From: Lentzea aerocolonigenes
GTDB taxonomy: Bacteria > Actinomycetota > Actinomycetes > Mycobacteriales > Pseudonocardiaceae
Direction: 5' to 3'
Length of the DNA stretch: 64,000 nt
Assembly: GCF_000974445.1 (NCBI RefSeq)
Contig: NZ_BBOJ01000004.1
Coordinates: forward strand, 434,001 to 498,000
A model generated the notes under the pieces. That model saw only the letters and a list, made by a program, of their open reading frames with translations. It did no database searches and was not told the origin of the DNA. Position numbers and translations under genes: made by a program. Shown here in pieces: positions 58,733 to 64,000 of this stretch. Positions within the stretch are counted from its first letter, which is position 1. Every line of letters begins with the position of its first letter.

Positions 58733-60568
58733 CTACTTCTTGCCCTTCGGCTCCTCAGTGGACAGTGCGGCGACGAAGGCCTCCTGCGGCACCTCCACGC
58801 GCCCCACCATCTTCATGCGCTTCTTGCCTTCCTTCTGCTTCTCCAGCAGCTTGCGCTTGCGGGTGATGTCACCGCCGTAGCACTTGGCCAGAACGTCCTT
58901 GCGGATCGCGCGAATCGTCTCGCGCGCGATCACGCGGGAGCCGATCGCGGCCTGGATCGGCACCTCGAACTGCTGCCGAGGGATCAGCTCGCGCAGCTTC
59001 GTGGCCATGCGCGTGCCGTAGCCGTACGCGTGGTCCTTGTGCACGATCGCGGAGAACGCGTCGACGGCCTCGCCCTGCAGCAGGATGTCGACCTTGACCA
59101 GGTCCGCCTCGGCCTCGCCGGCCTCTTCGTAGTCCAGCGACGCGTAACCGCGGGTGCGGGACTTCAGCGAGTCGAAGAAGTCGAAGATGATCTCGCCCAG
59201 CGGCATCGTGTAGCGCAGCTCGACGCGGTCCTCGGACAGGTAGTCCATGCCGCCGAGCTGACCGCGCTTGGCCTGGCAGAGCTCCATGATCGCGCCGATG
59301 TAGTCCGACGGCGCGATGATCGTGCACTTGGTGACGGGCTCGTACACCTCGGCGCGCTTGCCCTCCGGCCAGTCGGACGGGTTCGTCACGACGTGCTCGG
59401 TGCCGTCTTCCATGATCACGCGGTAGACGACGTTCGGGGCCGTGGAGATGAGGTCGAGACCGTACTCGCGCTCGAGCCGGTCGCGGGTGATCTCCAGGTG
59501 CAGCAGGCCGAGGAAGCCGCAGCGGAAACCGAAGCCGAGAGCGGCGGAGGTCTCCGGCTCGAACGTCAGCGCGGCGTCGTTGAGCTGGAGCTTCTCCAGC
59601 GCCTCGCGCAGCTCCGGGTAGTCGGAGCCGTCGACCGGGTACAGGCCGGAGTAGACCATCGGGCGGGGCTCGCGGTAGCCGGCGAGCGGCTCGGAGGCGC
59701 CCTTCTTCTCGGACGTGACGGTGTCGCCGACCTTGGACTGGCGCACGTCCTTCACGCCGGTGATCAGGTAGCCCACCTCGCCGACGCCGAGGCCGCGGGA
59801 CGGCTTGGGCTCGGGCGAGACGATGCCGACCTCGAGGATCTCGTGGGTGGCACCCGTCGACATCATCTTGATGCGCTCGCGCGGCGTGATCTTGCCGTCG
59901 ACGACCCTGATGTACGTCACGACGCCGCGGTAGGTGTCGTAGACCGAGTCGAAGATCATCGCGCGGGCCGGGGAGTCCGCCTCGCCGACCGGGGCCGGGA
60001 CCTTCTTGACGACCTCGTCCAGCAGCTCGCCGACGCCGAGACCGGTCTTCGCCGAGACGCGCAGCACTTCCTCCGGCTCGCAGCCGATGATGTGCGCGAT
60101 CTCCTTCGCGTACTTGTCCGGGTCCGCGGCGGGCAGGTCGATCTTGTTCAGCACCGGGATGATGGTGAGTTCGTTCTCCATCGCCAGGTACAGGTTCGCG
60201 AGCGTCTGCGCCTCGATGCCCTGCGCGGCGTCGACCAGCAGCACGGCGCCCTCACAGGCCTCCAGCGCGCGGGACACCTCGTAGGTGAAGTCGACGTGGC
60301 CAGGCGTGTCGATCATGTGCAGGACGTGGTCCTGCCCGTCGACCTGCCACGGGAGGCGCACGTTCTGCGCCTTGATGGTGATGCCGCGCTCCCGCTCGAT
60401 GTCCATCCGGTCGAGGTACTGAGCGCGCATCGCCCGCGCCTCGACCACGCCGGTGATCTGCAGCATCCGGTCGGCCAGCGTGGACTTGCCGTGGTCGATG
60501 TGAGCGATGATGCAGAAGTTCCGGATCAGCTCCGGCGGCGTGAAGGTCGTGTCGGCGAACGTGGTCAA
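58733..60568 (-). CDS. lepA: Elongation factor 4 (LepA)
   Basis: 611-residue translational GTPase that back-translocates or rescues stalled ribosomes. G1 in [45 protein letters not shown], then domains II and III and the LepA-specific C-terminal domain ([40 protein letters not shown]). Normal length. Start ATG 60568. The leader region before it (to 60817) shows no other gene and holds the divergent promoter for the glutaminase cassette. Confidence 0.97.
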   Translation of the reverse strand: MTTFADTTFTPPELIRNFCIIAHIDHGKSTLADRMLQITGVVEARAMRAQYLDRMDIERERGITIKAQNVRLPWQVDGQDHVLHMIDTPGHVDFTYEVSRALEACEGAVLLVDAAQGIEAQTLANLYLAMENELTIIPVLNKIDLPAADPDKYAKEIAHIIGCEPEEVLRVSAKTGLGVGELLDEVVKKVPAPVGEADSPARAMIFDSVYDTYRGVVTYIRVVDGKITPRERIKMMSTGATHEILEVGIVSPEPKPSRGLGVGEVGYLITGVKDVRQSKVGDTVTSEKKGASEPLAGYREPRPMVYSGLYPVDGSDYPELREALEKLQLNDAALTFEPETSAALGFGFRCGFLGLLHLEITRDRLEREYGLDLISTAPNVVYRVIMEDGTEHVVTNPSDWPEGKRAEVYEPVTKCTIIAPSDYIGAIMELCQAKRGQLGGMDYLSEDRVELRYTMPLGEIIFDFFDSLKSRTRGYASLDYEEAGEAEADLVKVDILLQGEAVDAFSAIVHKDHAYGYGTRMATKLRELIPRQQFEVPIQAAIGSRVIARETIRAIRKDVLAKCYGGDITRKRKLLEKQKEGKKRMKMVGRVEVPQEAFVAALSTEEPKGKK

Positions 60569-60817
60569 GGTGGTCCTCAGCAGGAAATCGGACGGGTGTC
60601 CCCTTATGGTCCCATAGTGGCCGGAGTGCCCTGCACCACTGGCTGGTCGAGGCCCCGCCGGGGCGCTCCCGGCTTCGCGTCACTCCGACGGCTCAGCGCA
60701 TTCGGAACCCGCATGGACCGGTCGGGGCTTTCGGCTCTGTGCGCGTAATGCGCTCCTCCCCCAGGATTTTTCCGGGTCCGCATCAGAGGAAGGATCGCGG
60801 GCGGGGGAGGTCGTGCG

Positions 60818-62098
60818 ATGCCGCGCGAAAACGTTCTGGTCGAAGAAGTCAGCGAGTTGACGCTCGTGGCCGCCGCGGAAACGCGCTATCACACCGTGGT
60901 GTTCGCCGGCGGCAGCAGTGCCCGGCTCGATCTGGAGGATTCCCGGGCGACCGGTTGGCTGGCCGCGCTGGAGCAGATGCGCGCGGCCGGCCTCGCCGCC
61001 TACGTGGAGGTCGATCCCGCCACCGGGGTGATCGTCGACGTGCTGTGCCCGCTCCCGGTCGTGGTCGGTGAGCTGCGGGAAAGCGACGACGGGGTCGACG
61101 TCGAACTGGTCGTCTCGCACGCGCGGCACCGGCTGTCGCGCACGAATCGTGAGTTCGGCGAGCTGCTGGCCGCGCTGCGCCGGGCGCAGGAGAACCAGGA
61201 ACCGGTGCTCGTCACGGAAACCCTCGACGAGCACGAGATCATCGATGTCCGGCCCGACCCAAAAGTGCGCGCGGAAAGCGCGGGAACCGGTGAGAGCGAA
61301 GTTCTCGGCACACCGGTGACGCTCGCCAAGGCGAACGAGATGTTCACCCTCGTCAACAACCGCACGGCGTGTTCCGCGAACCCGATCGCACCGGGAATTC
61401 CTTTCACCTATCCCGACGACGGCTGCTGGGGCCGGGCGCACGAGATGTGCCGGTTGATGATCGGCGCCGGGGTGCAGCCGGACAAGGTGTGGATCTACGG
61501 CAACCTGCACGTGGTCAGCTTCAACAAGCCCGACTGCAACGTGTACTGGCGCTGGCACGTGGCACCGACGCTCACGCTCACGACCGGTGAGACGTACGTC
61601 GTCGACCCGGCGCTCTTCCCGAACCCCGTGCCGCGCGCGACCTGGGCGTCGGTGCAGGGCGACCCCGCCGCGACCCTGGTGCCGACCGGCGCGGACGTGT
61701 TCCACCGGTCGGCTGGCGGCGGCCTGACGTTCGACCCGACCTACAGCCAAACGAACACGGTGCTCGCGACGTGGCGCACCCAGCTGCAGCTCAGGGCGGC
61801 CGGCCCGAGCGGCCCGCCGCCGTACGCCAACTGCCTGGCCCTGCCGCCGCGCACGCAGTGGTTCGGCACCATCGCGGGCAACACGAGCCACCGGTGGTTC
61901 ACCTTCGGCTGGCCGGCGAACTGGCACGTGGTGTGGACGATCATGCCGACGCTGATCTGCCCCGGCACGCCCACGCTCTCGTGGTCGGTCGCGGTCGAAC
62001 GGGCCAGTGCCACTCAGGCCACCTACTGGATCACCGTGACCAACTCCAGCCCGCACACGGTCCGCTTCGAGGGCCGCTACGACGTTCTCAGCACCTGA
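60818..62098 (+). CDS. Protein-glutaminase-like deamidase with beta-rich C-terminal domain
   Basis: 426-residue protein, no signal peptide. Three parts: an N-terminal domain (1-145) with a strongly charged middle (SRTNREFGELLAALRRAQEN); a papain-like protein-glutaminase core (about 165-300) in which Cys203 (DGCWGRAHEM), His247 (YWRWHVAP) and Asp263 (YVVDPALF) match the Cys-His-Asp triad of Chryseobacterium protein-glutaminase, with VWIYGNL between; and a C-terminal domain (347-424) starting WFGTIAGNTSHRWFTFGWPA. It should deamidate glutamine in proteins. The C-terminal domain is repeated as the separate next gene. Start ATG 60818. Confidence 0.78.
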   Translation: MPRENVLVEEVSELTLVAAAETRYHTVVFAGGSSARLDLEDSRATGWLAALEQMRAAGLAAYVEVDPATGVIVDVLCPLPVVVGELRESDDGVDVELVVSHARHRLSRTNREFGELLAALRRAQENQEPVLVTETLDEHEIIDVRPDPKVRAESAGTGESEVLGTPVTLAKANEMFTLVNNRTACSANPIAPGIPFTYPDDGCWGRAHEMCRLMIGAGVQPDKVWIYGNLHVVSFNKPDCNVYWRWHVAPTLTLTTGETYVVDPALFPNPVPRATWASVQGDPAATLVPTGADVFHRSAGGGLTFDPTYSQTNTVLATWRTQLQLRAAGPSGPPPYANCLALPPRTQWFGTIAGNTSHRWFTFGWPANWHVVWTIMPTLICPGTPTLSWSVAVERASATQATYWITVTNSSPHTVRFEGRYDVLST

Positions 62099-62111
62099 TC
62101 GGGGAACCGCC

Positions 62112-62366
62112 ATGTGGACCGGAACGCAGTTCAGCGCAAGCCTCGCACCCAACACCTCGCACCGGTGGTTCACCTGGGGATGGCCGGTCGGGTGGCACGT
62201 CGTCTGGTACGTCATGCCCACGTCCGCGGTGTCCGGGGCACCGCAGCTGGACTGGGACGTCGCCGTCGAGCGGGCGAGCTCAACCCAGTGCACGTACTGG
62301 ATCACGGTCAAGAACCTGACCGCCGCCACCGTCACCTTCGAGAGCCGGTTCGCCGTCCTTTCCTGA
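62112..62366 (+). CDS. Stand-alone copy of the glutaminase C-terminal domain
   Basis: 84-residue protein that aligns end to end with residues 347-424 of the preceding gene: NTSHRWFTWGWPVGWHVVWY, then LDWDVAVERASSTQCTYWIT, VKNLTAATVTFESRFAVLS. Trp, His and the WHVVW and VERAS landmarks are shared. It lacks the protease-like core, so it may form a dimer or bind the same ligand as the C-terminal domain, or act as an inhibitor or partner. Spaced 13 bp from the enzyme gene, with GGGGAACC as ribosome site. Confidence 0.75.
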   Translation: MWTGTQFSASLAPNTSHRWFTWGWPVGWHVVWYVMPTSAVSGAPQLDWDVAVERASSTQCTYWITVKNLTAATVTFESRFAVLS

Positions 62367-62378
62367 GAGGGAACCACC

Positions 62379-62525
62379 ATGCGCATCGTGATCGAGATCG
62401 ACGTCGACGAGCAGGACGTCGTGATCAGGGTCAACCGGGAGGGCAGGACAGCGGTGGTCGAGCCGCTCGCCGAGGACGGCGGCACGACGGACGCCGGCCC
62501 CGCCCCGCAGATCAACGACGAGTGA
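62379..62525 (+). CDS. Small acidic strand-rich protein, third gene of glutaminase cassette
   Basis: 48-residue protein beginning MRIVIEIDVDEQDVVIRV and ending in an acidic tail DAGPAPQINDE. It looks like a three-strand sheet plus a disordered tail. Not recognised. The start context GGGAACCACCATG almost repeats that of the previous gene (GGGAACCGCCATG), and the gap is 12 bp, so the three genes are surely one operon. Possible chaperone or inhibitor by position only. Confidence 0.7.
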   Translation: MRIVIEIDVDEQDVVIRVNREGRTAVVEPLAEDGGTTDAGPAPQINDE

Positions 62526-62549
62526 CGCCTGCTCGTCTAAGGTGCGCTC

Positions 62550-62978
62550 GTGCTGATGAACGGTGAAGACCCCCGCCCCGCGCACGGTGCGGTGCGCGAG
62601 ATCTACGACGCGGCGCAGGCCGCCAAGCTCGACTACTCGCCCCAGATGGACGGCGACGCCGACCCCGGCGAGGTCGTGTGGGCCTGGGTGCCGTTCGAGG
62701 AGGACGCCTCCCGCGGCAAGGACCGCCCGCTGCTGGTCGTGGGCCACGCGAACGGCGACCTGATCGCGCTGATGCTCTCCTCGAAGGAGCCGCGCGAGGA
62801 CTACCTGGAGCTGGGCGCGGGCGCCTGGGACCGCGAGGGCCGGCCGTCCTACCTGCGCCTCGACCGCGTGTTCGCCCTCGACTCGGACGACGACATCCGG
62901 CGCGAGGGTGCCGTGCTGGCACCCGCCGCCTTCGGCCAGGTCGTGGACGCCCTACGCGAACGTCACGGCTGGCGCTGA
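62550..62978 (+). CDS. PemK/MazF-like toxin-fold protein
   Basis: 142-residue protein with a CcdB/PemK-type core: GEVVWAWVPFEEDASRGKDR, PLLVVGHANGDLIALMLSSK, PSYLRLDRVFALDSDDDI. The RGKDRPLLVVG segment matches the MazF/PemK beta-strand hairpin, and LMLSSK contains the strand with the catalytic-type Ser/Thr. No antitoxin gene lies directly upstream in the usual position. The actinobacterial type with an N-terminal AVREIYDAAQAAKLDYSPQM extension is common and often lacks an antitoxin partner. GTG 62550 has AAGG seven bases upstream. Confidence 0.72.
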   Translation: MLMNGEDPRPAHGAVREIYDAAQAAKLDYSPQMDGDADPGEVVWAWVPFEEDASRGKDRPLLVVGHANGDLIALMLSSKEPREDYLELGAGAWDREGRPSYLRLDRVFALDSDDDIRREGAVLAPAAFGQVVDALRERHGWR

Positions 62979-63139
62979 ACGAACGCACGCCACGCGGGTG
63001 CGCTGAACATCAGCGTGCCCGCGTCGGCGTTCTTGGAGTCACGAACCAGCACATCGGCAGCGAACGACACCTCGACACAATCACCACCCTCGGTTGCGCC
63101 GCTGTAGCTGCTCTTACGCCAGGTGCGGTCCTGAGACAT
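62963..63139 (-). CDS. DUF397 protein
   Basis: 58-residue DUF397 protein: SQDRTWRKSSYSGATEGGDC, VEVSFAADVLVRDSKNADAG, LMFSAPAWRAFV. Such proteins partner a helix-turn-helix DUF5753 regulator in actinobacteria and can behave as toxin-like or developmental control factors. Here the partner gene upstream is broken by an intron. ATG 63139 gives the conserved start; the 3' end overlaps the convergent PemK-like gene. Confidence 0.88.
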   Translation of the reverse strand: MSQDRTWRKSSYSGATEGGDCVEVSFAADVLVRDSKNADAGTLMFSAPAWRAFVQRQP

Positions 63140-63478
63140 CGAGATCCCCTCGCGGTTGGCCGACGTACTCCGCCAGCTTGCTCCGCGATTGTCCCGCATC
63201 CAAGGCGACCTGTTCCAGGTAGTCGAACAGAAGCCTGGTCCTGGCGATCGCACCTGGATCTTGCACGAACACGTTCACCAGATCGGCCTCGCAGTAGGCC
63301 ACCGACTTCGCCGTCTCGTACTCCCACAGGACGCAACCAAGCGAGGGAATCACGACCTCCGCGGGCACCACCCGGATGGAGTCCGCGTCGAACAAGAGGC
63401 GGGCGTACTGGTCGGCCATGACCCCGTGATCCCCGACTCGCTGCCGCAGCGCCAAGTGAGGTCGACTCGGAGCGCCCT
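63114..63478 (-). pseudogene. 3' exon of a DUF5753 helix-turn-helix regulator, interrupted by a group II intron
   Basis: In-frame C-terminal part of a DUF5753 regulator: RPHLALRQRVGDHGVMADQY, DSIRVVPAEVVIPSLGCVLW, ADLVNVFVQDPGAIARTRLL, FDYLEQVALDAGQSRSKLAE. The N-terminal helix-turn-helix half is not adjacent; instead the sequence passes into group II intron domains at about 63479. If the intron splices, the gene could still work, otherwise it is a fragment. The 3' end overlaps the DUF397 start by 26 bp, as is usual for this pair. Confidence 0.75.
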
Positions 63479-63518
63479 GTCAGCATTGCTGCTGGTGGGT
63501 TTCTCCGAGCCGCCTCCC

Positions 63519-63552
63519 GAACCCGGCGTGCCCATTACTGAGCACCGGGCTC
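63519..63552 (-). other. Group II intron domain V catalytic hairpin
   Basis: 34-nucleotide hairpin on the minus strand: GAGCCCGG pairs with CCGGGTTC including the G-U of the AGC catalytic triad, then TGCTC pairs with GGGCA, with a two-base CG bulge on the 3' side. This is the diagnostic domain V layout. Confidence 0.85.
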
Positions 63553-63584
63553 TCCATGATTCCCGTGTGGACGATCGGGTCGCC

Positions 63585-64000
63585 TCATCCGATGGCCGCC
63601 CAGGGCGTAGGAATACGGGCTCCTCGATACCGGTAGCGAGTAGTGGACACCCGGCCCGGTTCGAACAGCCGTCCCCGCGCTGTGATCGGCCACCATCCGC
63701 CGCCGCAATAACGTCGGCGGAGCTGCTTCCACGTGATCCGGCGGTGTTTGCGTCGGATCCATCCAATGACCTGCCGCCAGGTGAGATGACTCAGCCAGTG
63801 GAAGGTCGAACTCGACACCCCCGGCTGGAAGTAGGCGCACCAACCCCGCAGAGCCGGGTTGAGCCGACTCAGCAAGACCGGAAGCGGCCGGTTGATGTCC
63901 TGTCGACACAACTTCTTCACCTTGCCCATGATCGCCTTGAGCGATTGCCGGGACGGATAGGTGTAGATGTAGCGCCGATCGCTGCCCTTCTGCCGATGAC
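63585..64000 (-). CDS. Group II intron reverse transcriptase/maturase, C-terminal part
   Basis: About 138 C-terminal residues of an intron-encoded protein; the N-terminal reverse-transcriptase core lies beyond the window. Visible: the thumb segment HRQKGSDRRYIYTYPSRQSL, then the maturase (GIIM) domain with LLSRLNPALRGWCAYFQPGV and WRQVIGWIRRKHRRITWKQL, ending RGARIPTPWAAIG. The GWCAYF motif is a hallmark. Whether an HNH endonuclease follows cannot be the case here because the stop comes right after the maturase region. Confidence 0.88.
   Translation of the reverse strand, partial: HRQKGSDRRYIYTYPSRQSLKAIMGKVKKLCRQDINRPLPVLLSRLNPALRGWCAYFQPGVSSSTFHWLSHLTWRQVIGWIRRKHRRITWKQLRRRYCGGGWWPITARGRLFEPGRVSTTRYRYRGARIPTPWAAIG

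Larger units (their letters stand above)
63479..64000 (-). mobile_element. Group II intron, 3' part (runs off the right edge)
   Basis: Retroelement intron on the minus strand, inserted in a DUF5753 regulator. Present are the end of its maturase gene (63585-64000), domain V (63519-63552) and the short terminal domain VI with a GGAGAAACCC loop. The intron most likely ends in GAC at 63479-63481, the usual AY ending, but the exact junction is inferred. The 5' part, domains I-IV and the boundary with the first exon lie outside the window. Confidence 0.8.

Noticed and set aside
62550..62978. A complete MazEF toxin-antitoxin pair
   Set aside because: No antitoxin-like gene lies upstream or downstream in the same direction; the 48-residue neighbour does not resemble MazE.

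Overview
The window is chromosomal DNA of a high-GC actinomycete. Gene content and order point to Pseudonocardiales (Lentzea, Saccharothrix or Actinosynnema-like), but I cannot assign a species from sequence alone. Reasons: GC-rich codon use with many GTG and TTG starts; a housekeeping order that follows the mycobacterial dgt / glyS-smtB-zur / uppS-recO-era / ybeY-phoH / rsmE-dnaJ-hrcA / hemW / sir-cysH / lepA series; and actinobacterial families such as YbaB/EspC type VII operons, DUF397, DUF5753, Uma2 and DUF885.

Layout. 1-6,400: dgt (cut by the left edge), a DUF218 membrane protein, a peptidase E homologue, a penicillin-binding-type serine hydrolase with a repeat-filled linker, and a five-gene leftward type VII-like operon. 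6,400-13,950: glyS, the ArsR-Zur pair, a DUF318 permease with its TIGR03943 partner, and uppS. 13,950-21,610: recO, era, a secreted six-repeat propeller, a CNNM/CorC transporter, ybeY and phoH carrying a 360-residue intein with class 3 splice residues. 21,670-29,900: two tandem acetyltransferases, HIT, TetR, a hydrolase, a 200-bp nest of inverted repeats, rsmE, dnaJ, hrcA and hemW. 30,065-38,451: one sulfur-assimilation run, beginning with a 28-residue leader peptide and continuing through sulfite reductase, a zinc ribbon, APS reductase, cysD, cysN, a sulfonate-type ABC transporter and a sirohydrochlorin chelatase. 38,448-44,000: MarR/DJ-1 with tandem operators, an enoyl-CoA hydratase, and a membrane-anchored RNase Sa-like enzyme with its barstar. 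44,067-48,648: three tandem DUF885 metallopeptidase paralogues. 48,659-55,020: nitronate monooxygenase, chitinase with a DasR-type site, SGNH hydrolase, and a PNGase A-type amidase. 55,013-60,568: methyltransferase, HxlR, RibD-like reductase, PPOX protein, DUF72, Uma2 and lepA. 60,818-62,525: a three-gene cassette encoding a protein-glutaminase-like enzyme. 62,550-64,000: a PemK/MazF-like protein, DUF397, and a DUF5753 regulator gene interrupted by a group II intron that runs off the right edge.

How parts work together. The sulfur run forms a pathway: sulfonate or sulfate-ester import, ATP sulfurylase (CysDN), 4Fe-4S APS reductase (so no APS kinase is needed), siroheme sulfite reductase, and the chelatase supplying siroheme, probably controlled by cysteine through the leader peptide. 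The extracellular group (chitinase, SGNH esterase, PNGase A-type amidase, propeller lectin) suggests growth on polymeric glycans. Outside genes, the most unusual signal is a family of short AT-rich palindromic motifs (GATATATCG and RTAYTGGATAY) set inside coding sequences at 2.4, 21.9, 22.8-22.9 and 29.6 kb.
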